Assembly: GCF_022012435.1 (NCBI RefSeq)
Contig: NZ_JAKLUA010000005.1
Location: 124,001 to 188,000, forward strand
Direction of reading: 5' to 3'
DNA length: 64,000 nucleotides
DNA from: Bradyrhizobium zhengyangense
GTDB lineage: Bacteria; Pseudomonadota; Alphaproteobacteria; Rhizobiales; Xanthobacteraceae
Below the pieces are notes generated by a model. That model was not told the origin of the DNA, ran no database searches, and saw only the letters and a list, made by a program, of their open reading frames with translations. The stretch's first letter is position 1; the number at the start of each line of letters is the position of its first letter. This document shows positions 34,764 through 43,469 of this stretch, one piece after another. Both the position numbers and the translations under genes were made by a program.

Positions 34764-36929
34764 ATGAAACGCGTCGACGCCCACGGATTGAAGATCGCCC
34801 CCGTCCTTTTCGATTTCATCGCCAAGGAAGCCGCCCCCAAAACGGGGATCGCGCCGGATGCGTTCTGGGCAGGGGTTGCCGCCATCATCAAGGAGTTGGG
34901 GCCGAAGAACCGCTCGCTGCTCACCTTCCGTGATCAGCTCCAGGCCAAGATCGACGACTGGCACCGGGCCCACAAGGGCAAGGCGTTCGACCTCGACGCC
35001 TACACCGCCTTCCTGAAGGAGATCGGCTATCTCGTCCCGGAGCCGGCGACGCAGAAGGTCGAGACCGCCAATGTCGACGAGGAAATCGGCAAGATCTGCG
35101 GCCCGCAGCTGGTCGTACCGCTCACCAACGCGCGCTACGCACTGAACGCGGCGAATGCGCGCTGGGGCTCGCTCTATGACGCCTTCTACGGCACCGACGC
35201 GATTCCGCATGACCCCTCCGAAAGCGGCAAGGGTTACAACAAGGCGCGCGGCGACAAGGTGATCGCCAAGGCCAAGGCGTTCCTCGATACCGCCGTGCCG
35301 CTGGCAACCGGCAGCCACACCGACGTCACCGCCTACAGCGTGGTCGCCGGCCAGCTCGCGGTGAAGCTGAAGAGCGGTAACGCCACCGCGCTGAAGAACG
35401 CCGCGCAATTTGCCGGCTTCCAGGGCGATGCGGCGGCACCATCAGCCGTGCTGCTCGTCAATAACGGCCTGCATGTCGAGGTGACGATCAATCGTGGCAG
35501 CGCGATCGGCAAGGACGATCCGGCCGGCGTCGCCGACATGGTGATGGAGGCCGCAGTCTCCACCATTCTCGACATGGAAGATTCGGTCGCCGCGGTCGAC
35601 GCCGAAGATAAGGTGCTGGTCTACCGCAACACGCTCGGCCTGATGAACGGCACGCTGTCCGCCGACTTCGAGAAGGGCGGCAAGACGCTGACGCGCTCGC
35701 TCAATGCGGACCGCAGCTACAAGACACCGGACGGCAAGGGCGAAGTGAAGCTGCACGGCCGCAGCCTGCTGCTGATGCGCAATTGCGGTCACCACATGTT
35801 CACCGACGCGGTGCTGGACGAGAAGGGCGAGGAAGTGCCCGAAGGCCTGCTCGATGCCGCCGTCTCCGGGCTTCTTGCCATTCATGACTTGAAAGGGAAC
35901 TCCAAGGTCAAGAACAGCCGCACCGGCTCTGCCTATATCGTCAAGCCGAAGATGCACGGCCCGGACGAGGTCTCGTTCACTTGCGAGATCTTCGACCGCG
36001 TCGAGAAGATGCTGGGCTTGCCTGAAAACACGCTCAAGGTCGGCATCATGGACGAGGAGCGGCGCACCACCGTCAACCTCAAGGCCTGCATCCAGCGCGC
36101 CTCCAAGCGCATCATGTTCATCAACACCGGCTTCCTCGACCGCACCGGCGACGAGATCCACACCTCGATGGAAGCGGGCCCGATGATCCGCAAGAACGAG
36201 ATGAAGGCGCAGGCCTGGATCAAGGCCTATGAGGACTGGAACGTCGACATGGGCCTGATCGATGGCCTGCCCGGCCACGCCCAGATCGGCAAGGGCATGT
36301 GGGCGGCGCCCGACAAGATGGCCGACATGCTGCAGCAGAAGCTCGCGCACCCGCAGGCCGGCGCCACCACGGCGTGGGTGCCATCGCCGACCGCAGCCAC
36401 GCTGCACGCCCTGCACTACCACCAGGTCAACGTCATCGCGCGTCAGCAGGAGCTGACCAAGGGCGGCCCGCGCGCCAAGCTCTCCGACATTCTCACCATT
36501 CCGGTGTCGAAGTCGAACTGGGCGCCTGACGACGTCAAGCAGGAGATCGACAACAACTGTCAGGGTATTCTCGGCTATGTCGTGCGCTGGATCGACCAGG
36601 GCGTCGGCTGCTCCAAGGTGCCTGACATCCACGATGTCGGCCTGATGGAAGACCGCGCGACCTTGCGCATCTCGAGCCAACATCTCGCCAACTGGCTGCA
36701 CCAGGGCGTCATAACCGAAGCGCAGGTGATGGAATCGCTCAAGCGCATGGCCGTCGTCGTCGACAAGCAGAACGCGGGCGATGCGATCTACAAGCCGATG
36801 GCGCCCGCGTTCGACGGCACAGCCTTCAAGGCCGCCTGCGACCTGATCTTCAAGGGCCGCGAGCAGCCGAACGGCTACACCGAATACATCCTCACCGCGC
36901 GCCGTCGCGAGGCGAAGGCGCTGGGCTGA
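34764..36929 (+). CDS. glcB: malate synthase G
   Basis: A 721-residue cytosolic enzyme that condenses glyoxylate with acetyl-CoA to malate, in the glyoxylate and glycolate pathways. The length is typical of form G (about 720). Recognisable segments are NAANARWGSLYDAFYGTDAI, then GRSLLLMRNCGHHMFTDAVL, KVGIMDEERRTTVNLKACIQ, INTGFLDRTGDEIHTSMEAG and GLPGHAQIGKGMWAAPDKMA, which hold the metal and glyoxylate-binding residues, and the C-terminal catalytic region GVGCSKVPDIHDVGLMEDRA. The start ATG 34764 follows a short leader; an intrinsic terminator lies 23 bp after the stop. Confidence 0.95.
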   Translation: MKRVDAHGLKIAPVLFDFIAKEAAPKTGIAPDAFWAGVAAIIKELGPKNRSLLTFRDQLQAKIDDWHRAHKGKAFDLDAYTAFLKEIGYLVPEPATQKVETANVDEEIGKICGPQLVVPLTNARYALNAANARWGSLYDAFYGTDAIPHDPSESGKGYNKARGDKVIAKAKAFLDTAVPLATGSHTDVTAYSVVAGQLAVKLKSGNATALKNAAQFAGFQGDAAAPSAVLLVNNGLHVEVTINRGSAIGKDDPAGVADMVMEAAVSTILDMEDSVAAVDAEDKVLVYRNTLGLMNGTLSADFEKGGKTLTRSLNADRSYKTPDGKGEVKLHGRSLLLMRNCGHHMFTDAVLDEKGEEVPEGLLDAAVSGLLAIHDLKGNSKVKNSRTGSAYIVKPKMHGPDEVSFTCEIFDRVEKMLGLPENTLKVGIMDEERRTTVNLKACIQRASKRIMFINTGFLDRTGDEIHTSMEAGPMIRKNEMKAQAWIKAYEDWNVDMGLIDGLPGHAQIGKGMWAAPDKMADMLQQKLAHPQAGATTAWVPSPTAATLHALHYHQVNVIARQQELTKGGPRAKLSDILTIPVSKSNWAPDDVKQEIDNNCQGILGYVVRWIDQGVGCSKVPDIHDVGLMEDRATLRISSQHLANWLHQGVITEAQVMESLKRMAVVVDKQNAGDAIYKPMAPAFDGTAFKAACDLIFKGREQPNGYTEYILTARRREAKALG

Positions 36930-36951
36930 TACGTCGGCTTACGCGAACATC

Positions 36952-36980
36952 AAAGCCCCGGTGTGAACCGGGGCTTTTTT
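36952..36980 (+). terminator. rho-independent terminator after malate synthase
   Basis: AAAGCCCCGG (36952-36961) pairs with CCGGGGCTTT (36968-36977) across a 6-base loop, with TTTTTTG continuing on the plus strand. The A residues on the left give a weaker T-run for the minus-strand gene ending at 37001, so it may act in both directions. Confidence 0.85.
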
Positions 36981-37000
36981 GTTGGGCATCCGTAGCCCCG

Positions 37001-37156
37001 CTAGAACACCGCGAGATATTTCAGCAGCGAGACGATGCCGATGATGATGACGATGACCCGCGCGATCTGTTTGGCGCGCCCGTCCATCGGCAGCATGTTG
37101 ATGAGATAGAGCACGAGAATGACGACGAGAAAGGTGACGAGTACGCCGACCAGCAT
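37001..37156 (-). CDS. Thivi_2564-family small membrane protein
   Basis: A 51-residue protein: MLVGVLVTFLVVILVLYLI is a membrane helix, NMLPMDGRAKQIARV is a short loop, and a second hydrophobic stretch ends in LLKYLAVF. The pattern N-x-LP-MDGRAK matches a family of tiny bacterial membrane proteins called Thivi_2564 type, of unknown function. It starts at ATG 37156 with GAAGGGGG upstream. An exact EcfG promoter motif lies 39-63 bp before the start, so it is probably a general-stress gene. It is shorter than common gene-finding cut-offs and easy to miss. Confidence 0.75.
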   Translation of the reverse strand: MLVGVLVTFLVVILVLYLINMLPMDGRAKQIARVIVIIIGIVSLLKYLAVF

Positions 37157-37194
37157 CGCAGGGCCCCCTTCAGGCAAATTGCTAACGAGGTCCT

Positions 37195-37219
37195 AACGCC
37201 TGTCTCGCGCGCTGGTTCC
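37195..37219 (-). promoter_or_regulatory. EcfG-type promoter of the small membrane protein gene
   Basis: On the minus strand GGAAC (37219-37215), 16 bases, then CGTT (37198-37195): an exact match to the alphaproteobacterial general-stress promoter GGAAC-N16/17-CGTT. It lies about 39 bp upstream of the start at 37156. Confidence 0.75.
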
Positions 37220-37427
37220 ATGCAGGCAACCCATTGCAACTTCTGGTAAATGCGTAATTCTACCGGCAGACGACCTGCCTAAAACTTTACCCTTTTCGTT
37301 TCAGATGCCGAAACCGTCCGCTCCGCGCCGCGAACGGTATGTGATTGCCGATCCTGTCATGCCCCATCGTTCTTGATTTTGCCGGGGCATCGCTACCGAA
37401 CCTTGAAATGGGAATTGGGGGACCTCG

Positions 37428-39521
37428 ATGCTCAATCGTCTGACCGTGTCCGCGCTGCTGAAGGCCGTGATCGCGATCACGTCGATCTCTGTGGTGATTG
37501 CGCTGTCGCTCACCGCCTGGGACTCATGGGACCGCCTCAGGACCGCCAACCGCATTTCGCAGATCGCCGACGCCTCCGCCGATTTGTTCAAGGCGATGCA
37601 TAATCTGCGCACCGACCGCTCGACCACCAACCGGCTCCTCAACTCGACCGGGCCTGTGGATGCCGAGATCGAGAAATATCTGCGCGCGATCCGGGACGCC
37701 GAGATGCCCGCCATGGCGCATGCACTCGAGCTACTGCCTGCGATGGACTTCCCGCAATCTGGGACGATGGTGCCGGAACTCGCCCGTCTCTACAAGCTGC
37801 TGACCGATGAGCAGAAGCAGTTCTGGGAGGACGTCGCCAAGCCGAAGGAGCAGCGCCGCTCAGGCCTGCCGAAGGAATATATGGAGACGACGCAGGGGCT
37901 GCTCGACACGCTCGACAAGCTCTCGAACACGCTGGCCGCCGCCGTCAATCATCAGGACGCTGCGATCGACCAGTTGCTCTCGATCAAGCAGAATGCCTGG
38001 CTGCTCCGTAACACCGGCGGCGAAGCCTCGCTGATCGTCTCGACCGGGCTCAGCGCCGGCCGTATCGCACCGGAGGCGCGCCTCGCCTATACCCAGTTCG
38101 TCGGCGGAACGGCCGCAGCGTGGAAGGCGGTGGAATTGTCGACCTTGGGGATGCAGCTGCCACAGGCTCTGTCATCCGCTCTGACCGCGGTCCAGAGCGC
38201 CTATTTCGATCCGCAATATCTGGCCCTTCGCGATCGTCTGGTGGGCGCGCTCGCCAATGGTGAAAAGGCCGAGATGACCGCCAACCAATGGACCCCCGTC
38301 ACGGTGGGCCGCCTGTCCGCCGCTGTGGCCGTAGCCGAGACCGCTCTCGATGCCGCCAAGAGCCATACACTGGAACAGCGCGCTGCCGCGCAGCGTGCGC
38401 TGACCGTGCAGTTGGTGCTGCTGGCGCTCGCCATCGGCCTCGCCGTCGGCGCAAACGTGCTGATCAGCCGCCGCGTGATCAATCCGCTCAACACCATCCG
38501 CGATGCCATGCTCAAGGTCGCCGGTGGCGATCTCGCCGTCGACAGCGGCTATCTCGATCGCAACGACGAGATCGGTGCGCTCGCCGGCGCGCTTGAGACT
38601 TTCAAGCAGCAGGCCAGCGACAAGCTCAGGATCGAGGAGCACGAGCGCGAGCGCAATGCGGGCGCCGCCGCCCGCCAGCGCGCCGTGGAGGCCTATGTCG
38701 GGGAGTTCGAAGGCGCGGTACGCAAGACGCTGGGTGAACTGAACGATGCCTCCGGGCAGATGCGCAAGACCTCGGGCGATCTCTCCGCCGTGTCGCGCCA
38801 GACCAACGACCGCGTGCAAATTGCCGGCAAGGCTTCCAGCGACGCCTCGATGAGCGTCGACAGCGTCGCCGCGGCAGCAGAAGAGCTCTCGGCCTCGATC
38901 AACGATATCAGTCAGCAGGCCGCGCATGCTGCCGGCATCGCCGGCCGCGCCGTCACGCAGGCGCGCGAGACCGACGGCACGGTGCAGGGCCTGCAAAAGT
39001 CGGCCGGGCGCATCGGCGAGGTCGTCGGCCTGATCAACACCATCGCCGCGCAGACCAATCTGCTCGCGCTCAACGCCACCATCGAGGCCGCACGCGCCGG
39101 CGAAGCGGGCCGCGGCTTTGCCGTGGTCGCCTCGGAGGTGAAGTCGCTGGCGAGCCAGACCGCGAGGGCGACCGAAGAGATTTCCGAACAGATCGCCGAC
39201 ATCCAGAAGGTCGCAGGCGATGCCATCCACGCCATCCAGACGATCGGCGGCATCATCGGCGAGGTCAACGAGGTCGCGACCGCGATCGCCGCGGCCGTGC
39301 AGGAGCAGGGTGCGGCAACGCAGGAAATCACACGCAGCACGCAATATGCGGCGCAGGGCACCCGGAACGTCTCCGACAACATCACCGGCGTGAAGGCCGA
39401 TGCGGATGCCGCAGCCGCGGCGGCCGACAATGTGAAGAGTGCCTCCGAGATGCTCGAAGCCCAGAGCAATCAGCTCGGCCACGACGTCTCCGATTTCCTT
39501 GGCAAGATCCGCGCGGCGTAG
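37428..39521 (+). CDS. methyl-accepting chemotaxis protein
   Basis: A 697-residue inner-membrane chemoreceptor. The first membrane helix is about 10-32 (LLKAVIAITSISVVIALSLT), a helical periplasmic sensor runs to about 325, the second helix is about 326-347 (QLVLLALAIGLAVGANVLI), and HAMP is about 348-405. The signalling domain contains the hairpin tip IGEVVGLINTIAAQTNLLAL followed by NATIEAARAGEAGRGFAVVA. There is no C-terminal pentapeptide for CheR tethering. No che genes are nearby, so it must use a pathway encoded elsewhere. The ligand is unknown. ATG 37428 follows a GGGGGA site. Confidence 0.92.
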   Translation: MLNRLTVSALLKAVIAITSISVVIALSLTAWDSWDRLRTANRISQIADASADLFKAMHNLRTDRSTTNRLLNSTGPVDAEIEKYLRAIRDAEMPAMAHALELLPAMDFPQSGTMVPELARLYKLLTDEQKQFWEDVAKPKEQRRSGLPKEYMETTQGLLDTLDKLSNTLAAAVNHQDAAIDQLLSIKQNAWLLRNTGGEASLIVSTGLSAGRIAPEARLAYTQFVGGTAAAWKAVELSTLGMQLPQALSSALTAVQSAYFDPQYLALRDRLVGALANGEKAEMTANQWTPVTVGRLSAAVAVAETALDAAKSHTLEQRAAAQRALTVQLVLLALAIGLAVGANVLISRRVINPLNTIRDAMLKVAGGDLAVDSGYLDRNDEIGALAGALETFKQQASDKLRIEEHERERNAGAAARQRAVEAYVGEFEGAVRKTLGELNDASGQMRKTSGDLSAVSRQTNDRVQIAGKASSDASMSVDSVAAAAEELSASINDISQQAAHAAGIAGRAVTQARETDGTVQGLQKSAGRIGEVVGLINTIAAQTNLLALNATIEAARAGEAGRGFAVVASEVKSLASQTARATEEISEQIADIQKVAGDAIHAIQTIGGIIGEVNEVATAIAAAVQEQGAATQEITRSTQYAAQGTRNVSDNITGVKADADAAAAAADNVKSASEMLEAQSNQLGHDVSDFLGKIRAA

Positions 39522-39528
39522 GCCTGCC

Positions 39529-40182
39529 TTACTCCTTCGCGATCACCGGCACCTGGCGGAACTTCGCGCGCATGGACTCCGGCAGTGGCGAGAAGTTCAT
39601 CGCGACGCCGCGACGATCGTTGGCGTTGCGATTGGCGACGACGAGGCCGTCGCTACCCGCTACGATGTCGCCCTTGCGCAAGGTCGGGTCGTCCTCGATC
39701 TTGACCTGCGCAAGCCCGACGGGGTCCTTGCCGTTACAGGTACAGCCCGCGACAATCTCGTTGCGATAGCGGAAAGCGTTGGGCAGATCGGAATAGGATT
39801 TGCCCTTGTCCGTGGTGGCGTCGTCGATGTTGCTCCCATAGACCAGCGACGTCTCTGAAGCCGGGCAAAAGCTCTTGCAGGATTGCGCCTTGCTTTCGGC
39901 ATCCGCACCTTGCGCGGGGAAATAGCGCCCGTCGCAACCACGCACGCAGTAGGCCGTTCCGCCGCCGTAGGATGCGCGCTGGCGCGGCGCATCGTAGCGC
40001 GGCATGTCGTCGTTCGGGAACGGCACGCGAACCTCCGGCGGCGGCCGCATGCGGAAGCCGCCGAACAGCGCCGAGAAGAAGTCCTCCGCATGCACTGCAG
40101 GCGCGAGCGCAAGGCTGAGGGAAGCAACCGCGACGAACGCGGCCGCTCCGCCAGCGAGCTTGCTGATCGAACGTCTCATCAT
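39529..40182 (-). CDS. DUF2865 family secreted cysteine-rich protein
   Basis: A 217-residue exported protein with signal peptide (AAAFVAVASLSLALAPAVHA). The DUF2865 core is TAYCVRGCDGRYFPA, then CKSFCPA, TSLVYGSNIDDATT, YSDLPNAFRYRNEIV and GCTCNGKDP: six cysteines in pairs, suggesting disulfides in the periplasm. DUF2865 proteins are common in rhizobia and have no known role. It lies 18 bp after the L,D-transpeptidase gene on the same strand, so the two share a transcript, and a cell-wall function is a reasonable inference. Confidence 0.82.
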   Translation of the reverse strand: MMRRSISKLAGGAAAFVAVASLSLALAPAVHAEDFFSALFGGFRMRPPPEVRVPFPNDDMPRYDAPRQRASYGGGTAYCVRGCDGRYFPAQGADAESKAQSCKSFCPASETSLVYGSNIDDATTDKGKSYSDLPNAFRYRNEIVAGCTCNGKDPVGLAQVKIEDDPTLRKGDIVAGSDGLVVANRNANDRRGVAMNFSPLPESMRAKFRQVPVIAKE

Positions 40183-40200
40183 TTGACCTCACTCAAACGC

Positions 40201-40971
40201 TTAGTCCACCGACGACGCTGGGACGTTGAGCGCCTGGCGTCCGGACGGCAGCGTCGTTGCCGCCGGCCGCTTGCGGACGGGATCGCCGCCGCGCGCCATC
40301 AGCGGCGCATTCTTCGGCAGCACCACGACCTTGGCGCCGACATTGACGCGGCTGAACAGGTCGGTGACGTCCTCGTTGGTGAGGCGGATGCAGCCGGACG
40401 AGACGAATTTGCCGATCGTGGTGGGATCGTTGGTGCCATGAATGCGGTATTCGCTGGAGCCGAGATACATCGCGCGCGCACCAAGCGGATTGCCGGGGCC
40501 GCCGGCGACGAAGCGCGGCAGATAAGGCTGGCGCGCAATCATCTCTGCCGGCGGATGCCAATCCGGCCATTCCGCCTTGCGGCTGATGCTCTGCACGCCC
40601 GACCAGGTGAATCCCTCACGGCCGACGCCGACGCCGTAACGCATCGCGCGCCCGTTACCCAGCACGTAGTAGAGGTAGGTGTTGGCGGTATCGATCACGA
40701 TGGTGCCGGCGGGCTCATTGCGGTCAAAGCTCACGATCTGCCGGCGCAACCGATCTGGCAGCACCGCGTCTTCGTCGGTGGCCTCGGGTGCCACGTTGGC
40801 ATAGCCCTGCGAATACGTCTGGTCCTGCGGATAGGCCTGCAGCTGCATTGGCGCATAGCCGAATGTCTGCGCCTGAGCCGCGAACGGCACTGTCAGCAAA
40901 GCTGTCGCAAAGGCACAAGCGGTGACGGCGCGCGGCGAGAAGCTGCGACGGACGACGGAGAACTTTGTCAT
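40201..40971 (-). CDS. L,D-transpeptidase (YkuD family)
   Basis: A 256-residue exported enzyme. After the signal peptide (TACAFATALLTVPFAAQA) and a Tyr/Gln-rich linker, the YkuD domain spans about 100-230. The catalytic signature is YRIHGTNDPTTIGKFVSSGC followed by IRLTNEDV, with the conserved His, Gly and active Cys. Such enzymes make 3-3 peptidoglycan crosslinks or attach proteins to peptidoglycan. The start at 40971 (MTKFSVVRR) is chosen because the longer frame to 41040 would begin upstream of the EcfG promoter. The promoter at 41020-41045 gives a leader of about 40 nt and suggests stress induction. Confidence 0.9.
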   Translation of the reverse strand: MTKFSVVRRSFSPRAVTACAFATALLTVPFAAQAQTFGYAPMQLQAYPQDQTYSQGYANVAPEATDEDAVLPDRLRRQIVSFDRNEPAGTIVIDTANTYLYYVLGNGRAMRYGVGVGREGFTWSGVQSISRKAEWPDWHPPAEMIARQPYLPRFVAGGPGNPLGARAMYLGSSEYRIHGTNDPTTIGKFVSSGCIRLTNEDVTDLFSRVNVGAKVVVLPKNAPLMARGGDPVRKRPAATTLPSGRQALNVPASSVD

Positions 40972-41019
40972 GTGCTGCCCCGTTGGATGTGCGCATCTGG
41001 GTGATGCTGCTGGCTTGTA

Positions 41020-41045
41020 AACGCGGCAGCGCCGACTCAAGTTCC
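41020..41045 (-). promoter_or_regulatory. EcfG-type promoter of the L,D-transpeptidase operon
   Basis: On the minus strand GGAAC (41045-41041), 17 bases, then CGTT (41023-41020): an exact consensus match. The downstream start codon is at 40971. Confidence 0.75.
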
Positions 41046-41104
41046 GCCACCGCTTGCGGCAGCTGTGTCACAGTCAAGCGAGCACGGCTTCACGAAGCCG
41101 CGAT

Positions 41105-41129
41105 GGAACCCCGACACCCCTCACGCGTT
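41105..41129 (+). promoter_or_regulatory. EcfG-type promoter of the AI-2E family gene
   Basis: On the plus strand GGAAC (41105-41109), 16 bases, then CGTT (41126-41129): an exact consensus match. It lies 60 bp after the minus-strand EcfG site, giving back-to-back stress promoters. Transcription from here would begin near 41137, so the coding start must lie downstream, supporting the GTG at 41179. Confidence 0.72.
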
Positions 41130-41178
41130 CTCCGTTGACCAATGGGCGCCCGGAAACCTCCGTGCGGGGAGAGAAATT

Positions 41179-42291
41179 GTGCGCGTCCTTCCCAGTGAAC
41201 GTCTGATCTCCGGCAACGACGAGAGTTCTCCACTCCCAGACAGCCACGTCGAGCTGCCGCCGGTGATTAGGCGCACCGAGTTCGTCGCCTTTGCGCTTGC
41301 CGGCCTGCTTTTGATCGCCGTCATCGCCGTGCTCTATTTCGCCAAAGCGTTCTTCCTCCCGGTCGTGATGGCCGTTGTCGCCGGCACCATGCTGTCGCCG
41401 GCCGCCACCTTCCTGGAGAAGCGTCGGGTGCCGCGCGCGCTTGGAGCGGTGCTGATCGTGATCGCGGTCACGACGGTGGTCGCCTTCGTCGTTGCACTGA
41501 TCGCGGTACCCGCAATGGAGTGGAGCTCACGCCTCCCGGAGCTGGGTGCGCAGTTGAGGGAGAAGGCGCATGTGTTCGACCGACCGCTCGCGCTGTGGAA
41601 GGAGCTGCAGACCATGGTCGGCGGGTCCGACGGGCTGCCGAGTGTCCCTCTGCCGAAAGTGGACTGGGTGCAGCCCGCGCTGGAATTCGTGTCGCCGACC
41701 TTCGCTGAATTTCTGCTGTTCTTCGCCACGCTGATCCTGTTCATCGCGAGCTGGCGCGACCTGCGGCGCGCCATGATCATGAATTTTGGCGACCGCGACG
41801 CGCGGCTGCGGACGCTGCGGATTCTCAACGAGATCGAGGTTCATCTCGGCAACTATCTGCTGACCGTCACGGTTATCAATATCGGCGTCGGCATCGCCAC
41901 AGGCATTGTCTGTGCGGCCACCGGCATGCCCAATCCAGCCGGGCTCGGCGGGCTTGCGGCTGCGCTCAACTTCATTCCAATCATCGGACCGGTCGCCATG
42001 TTCGTCGTGCTGGCCGTGGTCGGGCTGGTCGCATTCCCAACCATTGGCGGCGGCCTGATGGCCGCCCTCGCCTTCGGCGGCGTCACCTTTCTGGAGGGGC
42101 ACTTCGTCACGCCGACCATCATCGGCCGAAGGCTGTCGTTAAACGCGCTCGCCGTCTTTGTCGCGCTGGCGTTCTGGACCTGGCTGTGGGGACCGATGGG
42201 CGCGTTCCTGTCGTCTCCGCTGCTGATCGTAGGATTGATTCTGAAGGAGCATCTGTTGCCGGAGAATTCGCCGCAATTGCCGCAGGAATGA
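41179..42291 (+). CDS. AI-2E family transporter (PerM-type membrane protein)
   Basis: A 370-residue inner-membrane protein of the AI-2E/PerM/YdiK family, with about 8 helices. Typical segments are FVAFALAGLLLIAVIAVLYF and FAKAFFLPVVMAVVAGTMLS near the N-terminus, a long amphipathic part (about 110-180), and the C-terminal block GLAAALNFIPIIGPVAMFVV and PTIIGRRLSLNALAVFVALA. Family members export varied small molecules or Na+/H+; a signal-molecule role is not established here. The GTG at 41179 has GGGGAGAG just upstream and lies after the EcfG promoter; an upstream in-frame GTG at 41065 precedes that promoter. Confidence 0.82.
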   Translation: MRVLPSERLISGNDESSPLPDSHVELPPVIRRTEFVAFALAGLLLIAVIAVLYFAKAFFLPVVMAVVAGTMLSPAATFLEKRRVPRALGAVLIVIAVTTVVAFVVALIAVPAMEWSSRLPELGAQLREKAHVFDRPLALWKELQTMVGGSDGLPSVPLPKVDWVQPALEFVSPTFAEFLLFFATLILFIASWRDLRRAMIMNFGDRDARLRTLRILNEIEVHLGNYLLTVTVINIGVGIATGIVCAATGMPNPAGLGGLAAALNFIPIIGPVAMFVVLAVVGLVAFPTIGGGLMAALAFGGVTFLEGHFVTPTIIGRRLSLNALAVFVALAFWTWLWGPMGAFLSSPLLIVGLILKEHLLPENSPQLPQE

Positions 42292-42305
42292 CGGGCTCCG
42301 CAGAC

Positions 42306-42330
42306 GGAACTTCGGCCACAACCGAACGTT
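42306..42330 (+). promoter_or_regulatory. EcfG-type promoter of the DUF883-like gene
   Basis: On the plus strand GGAAC (42306-42310), 16 bases, then CGTT (42327-42330): an exact consensus match, 38 bp upstream of the ATG at 42368. It lies in the 76-bp gap after the AI-2E family gene. Confidence 0.75.
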
Positions 42331-42367
42331 TTCCGTCCAGGTCACCGCCAACAGTTCGGAGCTTGTG

Positions 42368-42739
42368 ATGTCAATGACCACTGGCGAAACCGGTACGAGA
42401 GACTGGACCGACAAAGCCACCGCAGAACGCCTCCAGAAGGATGTAGCAGCCGTGAAAAGCGATATCGCCGCCCTCACCGATCAGATCACCGACGCCCTTA
42501 ACACCTTCGCCAACGCCACGGGCAAGCAGGCCCGGCGCGGCTACAAACAGGCGCGCGACAACATGGATTCGACTCTCGACGATTTCTCGGAGCGCGGCAG
42601 CGCGATGATGGACGCGGCGCAGGATGCCTATGGCTCGATCGAGGAGACGCTGGAAGACGCGATCACACAGCGGCCGCTGGCGACCGTCGGTGTCGCGCTC
42701 GGCATCGGCTTCCTGATCGGCTTCGCCTGGCGCCGCTGA
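42368..42739 (+). CDS. DUF883 (YqjD/ElaB)-like membrane-anchored stress protein
   Basis: A 123-residue protein. A charged helical N-terminal part (about 10-95) with coiled-coil character (LQKDVAAVKSDIAALTDQIT, then GYKQARDNMDSTLDDFSERG) is followed by QRPLATVGVALGIGFLIGFA and the final WRR. That C-terminal helix with the R/P-LATVGVALGIGFLIG pattern is typical of the YqjD/ElaB group, which in E. coli are inner-membrane proteins that bind ribosomes in stationary phase. An exact EcfG promoter lies upstream. The ATG at 42368 is preferred over the GTG three bases earlier. Confidence 0.8.
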   Translation: MSMTTGETGTRDWTDKATAERLQKDVAAVKSDIAALTDQITDALNTFANATGKQARRGYKQARDNMDSTLDDFSERGSAMMDAAQDAYGSIEETLEDAITQRPLATVGVALGIGFLIGFAWRR

Positions 42740-42828
42740 GGCGCGCGATTGATCGTGAGGTCACGACAGTCTTCCTGCCGTGACCAGCGGGTCACGAATT
42801 GGCTTGTGGGCATCTGAGGAGCAAGGCT

Positions 42829-43281
42829 GTGTTTCAGCGCATCATCGACGGCATCAGCGCATCGACGGGCACGACTGTGCGGCTGACCTCGCTGGCGGCA
42901 GGTGCGGCGCTCGCGCTGTTCATCACCACATGCTTCCTCTGCGCCGCGGCCTTCATCTCCGTCCTCGACAAATACGGCCCGGTTCAGGCCTGCCTTGCCG
43001 GCGCCGGCATCTTCTTCCTGCTGACGCTCGCTGCCGCGGGAAGCTATTGGGGCTATAAACGGGAAATCCGGACTCGCGCACGTATCGCGGCCGAGCGCGC
43101 CGCCAAGGCAGCCCCCAGCATGCTCGCCGATCCCATGCTGATCGCCACAGGCCTGCAGATCGTCCGCGCCATCGGGGTCAAACGGCTGCTGCCGATCCTG
43201 GCGATCGGAGGCGTTGCGCTTGGAATCATGGCAAGCCGCGTCGGCGTCCCTGACGAGGCGCCGGCCGAGCCTGCCGAGTAG
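42829..43281 (+). CDS. hypothetical membrane protein downstream of the DUF883-like gene
   Basis: A 150-residue protein with two adjacent membrane helices (about 20-45 and 55-77), a basic Arg/Ala-rich stretch (YKREIRTRARIAAERAAKAA), and a third weakly hydrophobic segment near the end (LLPILAIGGVALGIMA). It starts at a GTG (42829) with GAGGAG seven bases upstream; an in-frame ATG at 42799 lacks such a site. Its position 89 bp after the DUF883-like gene suggests co-transcription and a shared membrane-stress role. The two-helix layout is like holin-family stress proteins (Phage_holin_3_6-like), but I cannot confirm the family. Confidence 0.65.
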   Translation: MFQRIIDGISASTGTTVRLTSLAAGAALALFITTCFLCAAAFISVLDKYGPVQACLAGAGIFFLLTLAAAGSYWGYKREIRTRARIAAERAAKAAPSMLADPMLIATGLQIVRAIGVKRLLPILAIGGVALGIMASRVGVPDEAPAEPAE

Positions 43282-43469
43282 GATCGCGTTACGCTAAGAA
43301 AGTTGCGCCGTCCACCGAGCAGGAAGGCTCGCGGCGACTCGACGGGCCGCCTCTGCGCAATATTTCATCAGACGTGGAAAAATCCTTGTGGCTTCACGTA
43401 ATCGCTACTCGGATAGGCAGGTCGTTGCCGTTAAAAGCATCGCCCTGATTCCAAATGAAATAATTAGCA

